Source: Thermohalobaculum sp951813525 (lineage in GTDB: Bacteria; Pseudomonadota; Alphaproteobacteria; Rhodobacterales; Rhodobacteraceae). Taken from it: a DNA stretch of 64,000 bases. The stretch's first letter is position 1; each line of letters begins with the position of its first letter. The notes under the pieces are model-generated. The model did no database searches. It saw only the letters and a list, made by a program, of their open reading frames with translations, and had not been told where the DNA came from. The position numbers and the translations under genes were made by a program. Of the stretch, positions 16,622 to 26,000 are shown in pieces. Location: NCBI GenBank assembly GCA_951813525.2, contig CATOTJ020000002.1, positions 1,860,001 through 1,924,000 of the forward strand. The letters are read 5' to 3'.

Positions 16622-18643
16622 ATGCGAATTCTTACGTCGATTTTTCTCATACTAATCACGTCAAGCGTTGCGCGAGCGGATTCTGACCGCGTAGCGCTTA
16701 TTATTGGGAATAATTCGTATCCAAATTTTAGCAAAGAAGAGCAGTTGGCAAACGCTGTGAATGATTCCGACGCCATTGCCACTTCGCTGCGATCCAAGGG
16801 ATTTGATGTTACCCTTCTTCAAGATGCAACGCGGATCGAGACGCTGCGTGCTCTAAATTCCTTTAGGAATTCACTAGATTCGGGAAAGATCGCTCTTGTA
16901 TTCTATTCTGGCCATGGTGTCGAAGTAGGCGGCTCAAACTATCTTTTACCAAGCGATACTCCCCAACTTGCACCGTCCGAGAAGTTCTTGGTAGATGCTG
17001 CCGCAATTTCGCTCACGGACGTCATTGCAATGCTTAGCCACGCACGTGCAAGTGTCCTGATCGTCGATGCCTGCCGGAACGACCCATTTGAGGAAGCGGC
17101 AGCCCGCGAAAGGGCTTCGCGAGGAGACACGAGAGGGTCGGTGAACCGGGGGTTGGCTGGTATCAGCAAGGAACCGAGCGGCACATTCATCGTGTACTCT
17201 GCCGGGGTGAAGCAGTTTGCTCTGGACCGGTTGGGCGGTGATGATACAGATCCAAATAGCGTCTTTACGCGTGTTTTTCTGGATGAGATCGAAGTTCCGG
17301 GTCGTTCCATCCGTGAAATAATCGTCCGTACAAGAAGTCGCGTCCGCGATTTGGCGCTGACCGCCGAACCGTACCCGCACGACCAGTTTCCTGCGTATTA
17401 TGACCAATTGACTGACGATTTGATTTTGGTTCCAGAGAAGTCCGACCCAGTTGGTCTGGCGTTTGACGCAGCCATTGATTCACAACGAATAGGCGATCTG
17501 ATAAAGCTGGTTCGACAATATCCGGACCACCCGAAGTCTGCTTCAGCACAGTTGGTGATTAAGAGCCGCCGGGTTGAACTGTTGAACCGCAGAATTGACG
17601 AAGCTTTGCGCTCTCAAAATCGCGCTGCGCTGAAAAGCGTCGCCGATGACGCCGAGGGCCATGCACGTGAGAATGATGTGAAGGTCGCGCTTAAACTCCA
17701 CGAAGACATCGACACAAGCATTCGACAATTGGATCTTTCAACGTTAGAGGCGCTGTTTTCGCGGCTCTCTGGTCATCCGAGGCAGGAACAGGTTCGCCAG
17801 GCGGTTCGGAATGGGCTGTTTCGCGACATATGTGGAAAGCTGCTGAGTTACGGATTCGCGTGCCGAAACGATCTTTTGGCGCAGCTTACGGATAGCGGCA
17901 CGACAACGTCGGAAACTGCGCCGATATCGTCCACCGAAAGTGAAGTGGAATTAGGGCCAACTGATGGTTCAGATGGCACCGATGATGAACGAAAAGCGCG
18001 TTTGGCGGACGCCGGCGAGGCGGAACTAGCTGCGGCCACTGACGACTCCGCAGTTTCCGACGACGGCGACGATAACGTTATCGAGACCGAAATCTTCACC
18101 GGAACGCGTGTCCAGATCCGAGATATTCAAGCCCGCCTCTCGGTTCTGGGTCACGATGCAGGGAAGCCAGATGGGATCGCTGGTGGAAAAACGCGCAGAG
18201 CGATATTGGCATATGAAAGAGCACGCGGCCGCTTGGAAACCGGCCAAATCACTCAAGATCTATTCTCTCGCTTGAAAACCGAAATTTCGGATGAGAGGGT
18301 CGAACGCTTTTTCTCCGATCAGGCTGCACATGATAGTCGCGCCCGCGCCGCACGGCTAAATCGCGATCGCAAAGCCCGCGAAACTCAACTCCGACGGCAG
18401 GAACGAGCCCGCCAGCGGAGACTTCAAGCAGAGCAGGACGCACAAAGACGACGGGACAGCGCGGCGCTGGAAAAAGAAGTAGCGCGACCTGCAGCTGACA
18501 CGACTCGCCCAGATCGGGAATCGACCGATGCTGCGGCAAGAAAACTGGCAGAAGAAAGAGAAGCCGACCGCCGCCGCGAACTCTTGGAGTGGTCTTGCAG
18601 AACAATTACAGTACAGAACGCCGTTGGCGACTGTAATTACTAA
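16622..18643 (+). CDS. Secreted caspase-family (C14) protein with peptidoglycan-binding-like domain
   Basis: A 673-residue protein with a Sec signal peptide (residues 1-19). The caspase p20-like fold starts RVALIIGNNSYPN. The catalytic pair is visible as H98 in FYSGHG and C151 in VDACRNDP, so the protease site looks intact. A helical middle region follows. Then comes an acidic linker and a helical domain at about residues 496-555 (IRDIQARLSVLGHDAGKPDG...) resembling a PG-binding type 1 domain, and an Arg/Glu-rich coiled tail. By eye it uses more A/T-rich codons than its neighbours, possibly reflecting transfer. Substrate unknown; bacterial caspase homologues act in stress, conflict or development. 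Confidence 0.85.
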   Translation: MRILTSIFLILITSSVARADSDRVALIIGNNSYPNFSKEEQLANAVNDSDAIATSLRSKGFDVTLLQDATRIETLRALNSFRNSLDSGKIALVFYSGHGVEVGGSNYLLPSDTPQLAPSEKFLVDAAAISLTDVIAMLSHARASVLIVDACRNDPFEEAAARERASRGDTRGSVNRGLAGISKEPSGTFIVYSAGVKQFALDRLGGDDTDPNSVFTRVFLDEIEVPGRSIREIIVRTRSRVRDLALTAEPYPHDQFPAYYDQLTDDLILVPEKSDPVGLAFDAAIDSQRIGDLIKLVRQYPDHPKSASAQLVIKSRRVELLNRRIDEALRSQNRAALKSVADDAEGHARENDVKVALKLHEDIDTSIRQLDLSTLEALFSRLSGHPRQEQVRQAVRNGLFRDICGKLLSYGFACRNDLLAQLTDSGTTTSETAPISSTESEVELGPTDGSDGTDDERKARLADAGEAELAAATDDSAVSDDGDDNVIETEIFTGTRVQIRDIQARLSVLGHDAGKPDGIAGGKTRRAILAYERARGRLETGQITQDLFSRLKTEISDERVERFFSDQAAHDSRARAARLNRDRKARETQLRRQERARQRRLQAEQDAQRRRDSAALEKEVARPAADTTRPDRESTDAAARKLAEEREADRRRELLEWSCRTITVQNAVGDCNY

Positions 18644-18745
18644 ATTTCAGGTCTTCGTAGATAGGAGTTTTTTATGAGCATGGGCGATCAAATAGCATGA
18701 AGTCGGAGCATGCAGGTATTCCGACAGATTGCTTAGCTTGAAACT

Positions 18746-19216
18746 CTAACCCAACCCCGCCAACGCCCGGTGATCCCTGTTGATATGGAACCAGCCAGGT
18801 CCCTTTCGGGTGACGATGCCGCGTTTGCACCAGTTGGAGGTGCTGGCCGCCATGATCGAGGCGCAGAGGGGGAAGCCCTGCGCGTTGAGATAGGCGCGCA
18901 GTTCGGAGGAGCGGAAATCCGGGCGGTGCTGACGGGCGATCCAGGTCAGGGCGGCGCGCGAGCGCGGGGTGGATTTGTGCGGGTTGACCTGATGGCGCCC
19001 GCGCCCGCCGAGCACCTGGCGCAACCGGTCGGCCCATTCGGCGCGGTCGGTATGCGCCAGGGTGTCGATCGTCGCGCGGACCGAAATGGTCAACGCCTCT
19101 GTGCGGGCCCGCGCCCGCGCCAGTTCGCCCTCGACTTCGGCCACCCAGTTCTGCGCCTCGTTCAATTCGGCCAATAGGGTTTCGAGCGCGCCAGTGAGGC
19201 GCGGCGGCGGGGTCAT
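18746..19216 (-). CDS. Hypothetical protein with coiled N-terminus and winged-helix-like C-terminus
   Basis: I choose ATG 19216 (MTPPPRLTGALETLL), which has AGGAG seven bases upstream; the frame is open back to 19282. The 156-residue product has an N-terminal helical, Glu/Ala-rich segment likely to form a coiled coil (about 8-50). A C-terminal region, SELRAYLNAQGFPLCASIMA followed by KRGIVTRKGPGWFHIN, has the helix-helix-wing look of a winged helix. I do not recognise the family. It is convergent with the caspase gene and has no other close partner. DNA binding is only a guess. Confidence 0.6.
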   Translation of the reverse strand: MTPPPRLTGALETLLAELNEAQNWVAEVEGELARARARTEALTISVRATIDTLAHTDRAEWADRLRQVLGGRGRHQVNPHKSTPRSRAALTWIARQHRPDFRSSELRAYLNAQGFPLCASIMAASTSNWCKRGIVTRKGPGWFHINRDHRALAGLG

Positions 19217-19380
19217 ATCCATTCTCCTGATACCGGCATCGGGCCGCCAATGGGCCGCCGATCTTGCCTTGGGTTTGATCATGGCAAACCCATGTCAACA
19301 ATTCGCTAACGATATCCGGGCGAACCTGAAAAGAAACTTTTTCGGCCAGCAGGCCCAATTTTGCAGCGGGCCGAAACCGG

Positions 19381-19401
19381 AAATGGGTAATTTACCCATT
19401 T
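19381..19401. promoter_or_regulatory. Operator-like palindrome (AAATGGGTAA/TTACCCATTT)
   Basis: A perfect 10-bp inverted repeat with a 1-base centre. It lies between the divergent genes at 19216 (minus) and 19814 (plus). Such compact palindromes usually bind dimeric regulators (LacI, GntR or TetR types). No regulator gene is adjacent, so the binding protein is unknown. Confidence 0.45.
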
Positions 19402-19436
19402 TGTCCGGGACGCCCGCACCGGCAATATGAAACGGA

Positions 19437-19456
19437 CGTGAAGGTTACCCTTCACG
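19437..19456. promoter_or_regulatory. Second inverted repeat (CGTGAAGG/CCTTCACG)
   Basis: A perfect 8-bp inverted repeat with a 4-base spacer TTAC, 35 bp downstream of the first palindrome. It shares a GG-TTA-CCC core with it. It could be a second operator or a small hairpin. No T-run follows, so a terminator is less likely. Confidence 0.35.
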
Positions 19457-19813
19457 CCCGCTCGCCCCTCCGGCCACAGACCTACGAGGCCGGACGGAAC
19501 ACTGAGAAAGACCCCCCGGATGAGAGGGGCTTCCGGGTTCCGGCCGCCAGGCGGTCCGTCACCGGAAATCGCGGATTGGCTCACCCCGAGCCGCCCCGCA
19601 AGACGGGTGCGTACGCAAACAACAGAGCGCGCGGACTGTCTCTCAGGTCTCATTAAATAAGTCAATATGAGATTTAAATTGCCTCTCTTTTCGCGAATCA
19701 GCGTTTGCGAGATGCACATATCACGGGGGCAGTTTGACGCCGCATGGGCGGGCCGGGACATTATGGGCGAAAAACTGACCGACCAAGAACTGTCCGGCGA
19801 AGAGGAGACCGCC

Positions 19814-21472
19814 ATGCCCTATACCGTCGCAGATATGATCGCCGAGTTCTTGCAGGCGATCGGCGCCGATACCGCGTTCGGGATCGTGTCGGTCCACAAC
19901 ATTCCGATGCTGGACGCGGTGGCCGCGCGCAATTTCACCCGGGTGATCCCGACCCGGGGCGAGGCAGGCGGCGGGCACATGGCCGACGGGTTCGCCCGGG
20001 CGGCGGGGCGGCTGGGCGTCTTGATCACCTCGACCGGGCCGGGCGCGGCAAACGCCTGCGGCGCGCTGGTCGAGGCGCGGTTCGCCGCGACGCCGCTGCT
20101 GCACCTTACCGGGCAGAACAAGGCGGCGGTGATCGGGCGCAACACAGGCCCCGCGCATGACGTGCCCTTGCAGCGCGAAATGCTGGAGGCGTCCGGCAAG
20201 GCGGCCTATTCGGTGAAGACCGCCGGGACCTGTTTCGGGGTGCTGGTCCACGCGGCGGCCGAGGCGCTGTCGGCGCCCTGCGGCCCGGTTTCCGTCGAGA
20301 TCCCGATCGATGTGCAAAGGACCGAGATCGCCCGGCCGCGCGCACTGGACCATCTGGTGCTGCCGGTGCCCGCGCTGCCTGTGGCCTCGGACGGGGCGAT
20401 GGCCGAGTTGATCGCGATGGCCAAGGGCGCGCGGCGCCCGGTGCTGTGGCTGGGCAACGGCGCGGCGGGGGCCACCGATGCGGCCAGGCGGCTGGCCGAT
20501 ATGGGATTTGCCTGCGTGACCAGTTGGGCCGGGCGCGCGACGGTGCCCGAAGACCATCCGATGAGCCTGGGCGCGCTGAACGGCGGCGGCGTGCCGATGA
20601 TCGAGCAATTTTATGCAAGCTGCGATCTGATGATCGTCGCCGGATCGCGGCTGCGTGCACACGAGACCATCGATCATTCGGTGGCCCTGCCCGCGCGCCG
20701 CGTTCAGATCGACATCGACCCGGAGGCGGACGGGCGCACCTATGGCGCGGACCTGTTCGTTCTCGGCAATGCGGCGGCGGCGCTGTCGGCTCTGGCAGAT
20801 GCGTTGCAGGGCTGGGCGCCAGGGGACGGCTTTGCCGCGGACTTTGCCCGGCTGAAGACGGAGGCGCGGGCCGGGTTTGCCGAAACCCTGGGGCCCTATT
20901 CCGGGTTTGCCCGGCAGATGCAGGCAGCGTTGCCGCCGGGGGCGATCTGGGCGCGGGATGTGACCGTGAACCATTCGACCTGGGGCCAAAGGCTGTTGCA
21001 ACTGCAGACGCCATCGCAGTCGGTCTATCCGGTCGGTGCCGGGATCGGGGTCGGATTGTCGCTGGCCATCGGGGCGGCGTTTTCGGGCGCGGGAAAAGCG
21101 ATCTGCATGACCGGCGATGGCGGATTTTTCCTGCAACTGGGCGAGCTTTGGACGGCGATCCAGGAGAACATCGACCTGACGATCCTGGTCATGAACGATT
21201 CAGGCTATGGCGTGATCCGGCATATCCAGGATGCGACCGGGGCGCAGCGGCGCTATGAGAGTTTTGCGGCGCCTGATCTGGAAGGGCTGGCCGGGCTGGC
21301 GGGCATCCCGTTCTGGCGGGTCAGCGAGGCGGACCTGTTCGGCGAGGCGGTATCGGAAGCGGCGGCCCATCAGGGCGTGTCCATGGTCGAGGTCGATATG
21401 ACCGCGATCGGCCATCACCCGCCGTATTTTCCATACGGGCCGAAGGTCGGCGGCGCGTTTGTAAGCGGATAG
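19814..21472 (+). CDS. ThDP-dependent enzyme, acetolactate synthase/benzoylformate decarboxylase-like
   Basis: A 552-residue protein from ATG 19814, chosen because AGGAG lies six bases upstream and the upstream extension is unlike the family. The N-terminal Pyr domain has IPTRGEAGGGHMADGFARAAGR, with the activating Glu, and ITSTGPGAANACGAL. The central domain has VQIDIDPEADGRTYGADLFV. The C-terminal PP domain has the ThDP motif ICMTGDGGFFLQLGELWTAIQENIDLTILVMNDSGYG (GDG...NDSGYG). It would decarboxylate or condense a 2-keto acid. No small regulatory subunit follows, so it is unlikely to be the biosynthetic ilvB. Substrate unknown. Confidence 0.85.
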   Translation: MPYTVADMIAEFLQAIGADTAFGIVSVHNIPMLDAVAARNFTRVIPTRGEAGGGHMADGFARAAGRLGVLITSTGPGAANACGALVEARFAATPLLHLTGQNKAAVIGRNTGPAHDVPLQREMLEASGKAAYSVKTAGTCFGVLVHAAAEALSAPCGPVSVEIPIDVQRTEIARPRALDHLVLPVPALPVASDGAMAELIAMAKGARRPVLWLGNGAAGATDAARRLADMGFACVTSWAGRATVPEDHPMSLGALNGGGVPMIEQFYASCDLMIVAGSRLRAHETIDHSVALPARRVQIDIDPEADGRTYGADLFVLGNAAAALSALADALQGWAPGDGFAADFARLKTEARAGFAETLGPYSGFARQMQAALPPGAIWARDVTVNHSTWGQRLLQLQTPSQSVYPVGAGIGVGLSLAIGAAFSGAGKAICMTGDGGFFLQLGELWTAIQENIDLTILVMNDSGYGVIRHIQDATGAQRRYESFAAPDLEGLAGLAGIPFWRVSEADLFGEAVSEAAAHQGVSMVEVDMTAIGHHPPYFPYGPKVGGAFVSG

Positions 21473-21844
21473 GTGGGGGCAGCGGGAAGCGGGCCTTAAG
21501 CGACTGCCGTAAGCGGCACCGTCTCAACCGCGAGAAGACTGCGCAGTGATGATTCCCTGCCCGTCGCACGCCAGCACGATCGCGAAATCCGGCCTAAGTG
21601 CACTATTGCCCCGGTTAACGCCCCGCCGTGAATTTTTCTTGCAACACCGTTGAAGGAGTGGGGTTTTTCACGATTATGCAGCGCCTTTTTCTGGTGATGC
21701 TGTTGCCTATTTCTTGCCAATATCAAATCGCCCCTTCGTTGAATTGACTTTTGGTGCTACCTTTTTGCGATAGTTGATTTCGGTGGGGACGGCGTCCGTC
21801 ATTTTGCGGACCGATAGCCGGATCAGTGTATTTTGGTGGGTAGT
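21473..21844. other. Intergenic leader region of the 15-kb operon
   Basis: About 370 bp without a convincing gene. It must hold the promoter for the operon beginning at 21845. A T-rich stretch around 21735-21780 with TTGACT and a later GATAGT is a weak promoter candidate (19-base spacing). A 23-codon frame at 21675 starting MQRLFLVMLL is possible but unsupported. Confidence 0.4.
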
Positions 21845-22162
21845 ATGGCCGTTATGAGTTTTCTCTTTGCCGACATGGGTCAGGGTGACTGCACCCTGAT
21901 CAAGGCGCCAAACGGTCATGTTTTCGTCGTCGATTGCGGCAGCACCGGTGGATTGGATTCGGATACTTTCGCAACCCTGAAAAGCGCTTTGCGCGAGGCC
22001 GCTAACGGCGACCGGGTGACGGTTGTTCTCACCCATCCCGACCGGGATCACTATAACAAGCTGATCGACCTGCTATACGACGGTGTCGCAGGCCCCAATG
22101 TCCGGGTCGACAAGCTGTATTTCAGCCTGAAGAGCAGCAATAACAGCCCGCTTGGCAACTAG
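21845..22162 (+). CDS. MBL-fold hydrolase, N-terminal fragment (ends at in-frame amber)
   Basis: Starts MAVMSFLFADMGQGDCTLI and contains the metallo-beta-lactamase signature THPDRDH (H64, D66, D68, H69). The leading MGQGDCTLI and VVDCGS strands match the ComEC/Rec2-like group of MBL proteins. The frame stops at TAG 22160-22162 after 105 residues. It continues in the same frame for another 279 codons to 22999, where the remaining metal-site motifs lie. It is therefore either a nonsense-mutated gene, a sequencing error or a readthrough site. First gene of the 15-kb operon. Confidence 0.7.
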   Translation: MAVMSFLFADMGQGDCTLIKAPNGHVFVVDCGSTGGLDSDTFATLKSALREAANGDRVTVVLTHPDRDHYNKLIDLLYDGVAGPNVRVDKLYFSLKSSNNSPLGN

Positions 22163-22171
22163 AGTCAAACG

Positions 22172-22999
22172 ATGCTGGGCAGCAATCTCAGCTTTATCGG
22201 AAACCCCGACATTTACGAAGTCACGATCAACGCGACCAGCAAGCGACGGCTGAAATGGCGGGTGGGCAAAGACTATAAGAACCCGATCTCGATCGATATC
22301 CCCGATGCCGGCTTGGTGTTGGCCAGTGGCACGACCGGGACCGACGATATTCCGTGGAGCATCAAGATCGTCGCCGGGAACGTCCCGGCAGATACCGAAT
22401 CCTGGACCGACATCTCGAACACCGCCAGCCTGGTAACAACCGCAACAATCGGAAATGACCGTGTTGTCCTGACCGGCGATTCGACAGTGACCACACTGAA
22501 TTACGTGCGCGCAAACTATGGGACCAGCGTTTACAATCCGACAATCTTGCAGATCCCCCATCATGGAAGTCTCAGCAGCTATCCGACGGACGCGATCCTT
22601 GCCGCGTTCAACCCGACATCCGGACTGATCAGCGTCGGCTTGCTGAACGATTCCTATCGCCTGCCGCGCAAGAGCGTTGTCGACAAATGGCTGACGGCGA
22701 GCCGCCTTGCGAATTACGACCGTGTTGTCGATTACTGGTCCGGCGATGTTGGCGCCTATGACACCCACACCAAACTGAAGGCCATCCTGACCGGCCCATG
22801 GAGCGGGTACGATGTTCTGCACAACAATTCGGAAAGCTTTTATTGGTTGAAAGACCCCGATGACGCAGAAAAATCAGGCACCGGCTTTTACGGATTTACG
22901 AATAACTTTTTCTTTTTGTATCGCAAGAAGATAGGGAAAGATATTGTAGAGACCGGTATTTACCCGGATGTCCTGAAAATCGATTTTGACGGCAGTTAA
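22172..22999 (+). CDS. MBL-fold hydrolase, C-terminal fragment
   Basis: In the same frame as 21845-22162, separated only by the amber codon and three sense codons. It carries the second half of the fold: VVLTGDSTVTTLNYV (metal-bridging Asp) and LQIPHHGSLSSY (metal His pair), both typical of ComEC-like MBL domains. The ATG at 22172 has only a weak AGAG seven bases upstream, so efficient restart is doubtful. The gene ends 1 bp before the start of the DUF6603-type gene, showing tight coupling. A split enzyme would need both halves to associate. Confidence 0.7.
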   Translation: MLGSNLSFIGNPDIYEVTINATSKRRLKWRVGKDYKNPISIDIPDAGLVLASGTTGTDDIPWSIKIVAGNVPADTESWTDISNTASLVTTATIGNDRVVLTGDSTVTTLNYVRANYGTSVYNPTILQIPHHGSLSSYPTDAILAAFNPTSGLISVGLLNDSYRLPRKSVVDKWLTASRLANYDRVVDYWSGDVGAYDTHTKLKAILTGPWSGYDVLHNNSESFYWLKDPDDAEKSGTGFYGFTNNFFFLYRKKIGKDIVETGIYPDVLKIDFDGS

Positions 23000-23000
23000 G

Positions 23001-26000
23001 ATGGATATTGGCACCCTAAAGACACTTGTAAAAGCGGGACTGACCGACGGTAAGTATTCGCTGGGCATTGCCAGCCTGCAATCCGCCGATTTGAACACGC
23101 TGGCAACAAAGTTTATCGCCAACGACAAGCTGAACCTGACGCCGGGCGAGACCCCTTTCAAGGAAACCGAAAACTCGATCACGGTTGTCGGAACCGGGAT
23201 CGACGCGCCGTTCACGGATATGGCGGTCGAGGCGGAGTTCTATCTGGACACCGGCAAAAATGCGGCGCTGACGCTGTCGGCAAAGGGTGGTGCCGAATAC
23301 CGGTTCGATCAAAGTTTCGCGGTTTTCAAAGGCAATCTTGGCGCCGAGCTGCCGTTCAAGGGCACGCCGGTGATCTGGTTGTTGTCGGGGGCGCAGAACC
23401 CGCACCCGGCGGGCATGAGTTTCGAAGGCACGCTTGATTTCGCACAGCTTTCGAACGGGATTGCGACGCTGTTGGGGATAACGTCGGAAGACCTTTCCGG
23501 CACGATGGATATGCAGGGCGGCGGCAAGACATTGACCAAATTTGCGCTGGATGGGCCGCCACTGGCGAATATCGATCTGTTCATCGCCAAGGATGTCGCC
23601 GTGACCTTTGGCCTGAACGCCTATCACATTCAGGCGCCCGCCGCGACGCACCCGACGCTGATCCCCTATATCGCCCTGGGCGCCGATATTCCGTTCACGG
23701 CGGGCGGCAAGAAACACAGCCTGCCACTGTCTGTCCGCGCCTCGTCCTTCAATGCGCCGATCCGGTTCAACGCCGATCTGACCGACGTGATCGATGCGAC
23801 GCTGGACGAGTTGGGCGGTCTGGTGGGCGGCGCCGATCTTGGGTCGACCCTGCCGCCGCCCAGCACGCTGCCGGTCGGCAAGGATGTCGCGTTCACCAGT
23901 CTTTACATGGATATCGCGCCGGATGGATCGGCAGTGACCGATGTCGGGTTGCGGGTCGAAAGCGCGGCGGTCTGGGATGTCGTCAAGATCGAGAGCACCG
24001 GACGCACGCTGACGGCCAAGGATGTCTATCTCGATTTTCTGGTCGTTGCCCCGTTTTCCGACCCGTCGCCCTATCTGCGATTTGGCGGCACCTTCTCGAT
24101 CACCCCCAAGGCCGATCTGGTCATGGCGGCCCAACTGCCCGACATGCAGATCGGCGGGTATCTGACCGAAGGGTCGGTTCTGACCCTCTCTGATTTCGTC
24201 GAAGAGTTCGTCGGTCCGGTTCAAGGGTTGCCGAGTATCGAGGTGCGGGAAATCTCGTTCTTTGCCTCGAAGGCCAACTATCAGTTTTCGGTTGCCGTTG
24301 GCGGGTATTGGGCGATCAACACCGACGCGAATTTCGGCCTGATCGTCAATGGCCTGGGGTTTGAGATCAGTTATCAGGGCGGTGATGTCCAGGCCAATCT
24401 GACCGGGATGTTCCAGATCGCCTCGATCCCGCTGACGGTCAGTGCGGCCTATGTCAGCGATGATGGCTGGACCTTTACCGGGCGAACGGAACCTGGCGCG
24501 GAAATCGCGATCGGCAAGTTCATCACCTATGTCGCCGAAACATTCACGGTGCCCGAGCCGCCGAAATGGGTGCAGCAGACGACGCTGAAGGACGTCGCCA
24601 CCAGCTTCAAACCGTCGAAAATGAACTTCAGCTTTACGGTGACGGGGGTCATCCCGATCGGCGGCGCCGAGCCGTTGGAGATCACGCTGGGGTTCAGCCT
24701 GGAATCCGTCAACGGCGGATACCGCAAACATGTTTCGGGCGAGTTGGATGTGGCGGGGCAGATCTTTACGCTGGATGTGGAAGGCTCGCCAACCGACATG
24801 TCGGTCACCGGGGCGTGGAGGGCGGCATCGCCGGATCACTATCTGGAGTTTTCGACGATCGCGCACGCCTTCGCACCGGCGAGCGATATTCCGGAATTGC
24901 CCAACGGGCTGAAGCTGTCGATCAAAGAGATCGCGCTGACCTATGACTTCACGCTGAAGAGCCTGACGCTTTCGATGTCATCGGCGACCTATGGGAACGC
25001 GGCGTTCGTTGCCCTGCATGACGAGCAGGCCGGAAAGTGGATTTTCTATTTCGGGCTGGCAATCGACCGACCGCTGAGCCTGTCGAACCTGCCGGTTCTG
25101 GACCATGTGCTGTCCGGCGACGAGACGATTGAAGTGAGCGCCTTTCAGGCCCTGGTCGCATCGTCCCCGCTGGACCCGAATGACGCGGCGCAGAAGGCCG
25201 AGATCGAAGCGATCAACGCGAAGATCCCGCAAGGATATCCCACGATCCCGGCACCCGGATTGCCCGGGCAGGTTGCGGTGTCGGCCGATTTCAATTTCGG
25301 CGGCGATATCTATCCCCTGAGCATCGGAACGCCCGCAGCGGCGAACGCGGTGACATCGCCGTCCAAGGGCAGCGCAGGGACCGGCAGCGGCCCCAACAAG
25401 GGAACGGTCCCGCCGCCCGGCGACGCGGCGGACGGCACGACCTGGTTCAATGTTCAGAAAAGCTTTGGGCCGGTCAATTTCGAAAAGGTCGGAGTGCGCT
25501 ATTCCGACAGTATTCTGTGGTTCCTGCTGGACGCATCGATGACGGCGGCGGGGTTGTCGATTGCGGTCGAGGGGCTTTCCGTCGGCTCGCCCCTGACCGA
25601 TTTCGAACCGCATTTCAATATCGAGGGGCTGGGGATCGAGTATTCCGGCCCGTCCTTCTCGATCGGCGGCGCGTTTTTGAACCTGCCGCCGGAAGCGCCG
25701 ATCACATTGGAATTCGGCGGGATGCTGACGGTCGAGGCGTCGGTTTACGGCGCAACGGCGATGGGCGGCTATGCGCAGTTCGATGGCCAGACCTCGATGT
25801 TCGTTTTCCTGAATGTCGATGCGGTGATCGGCGGGCCGCCCTATTTCATGATCGCCGGGTTCTGCGGCGGGTTCGGATACAACAATCTGCTGCGCATTCC
25901 GGCGCAGGACGAGGTTTATCAATTCCCGTTCGTCGCCTCGATGAAGGACGAGGGCGTCTTTGGCAAGAACCCGACGCCGTTGTCGGTTCTGAAAAAGATG

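Larger units (their letters stand above)
19217..19813. other. Intergenic stretch with two operator-like palindromes
   Basis: About 600 bp with no credible gene. It holds two perfect inverted repeats described separately (19381-19401 and 19437-19456). A low-GC patch near 19655-19680 precedes the ThDP-enzyme gene and could be part of its promoter. The short frames here have no homologue that I recognise. Confidence 0.5.

Noticed and set aside
18672..18701. Tiny frame MSMGDQIA after the caspase gene with AGGAG upstream
   Set aside because: Only eight codons; probably chance.
18672..19358. 228-codon frame overlapping the small unknown gene
   Set aside because: Gly/Arg-rich shadow; the frame at 18746-19216 has a good ribosome site and a folded-looking C-terminus.
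21675..21746. 23-codon hydrophobic frame upstream of the MBL gene
   Set aside because: Too short, with no good ribosome-site spacing and no homologue known to me.
23016..24866. 616-codon minus-strand frame opposite the DUF6603-type gene
   Set aside because: Arg/Asp/Gln-rich shadow with no motif; the plus strand has clear beta-strand sequence and coupled neighbours.
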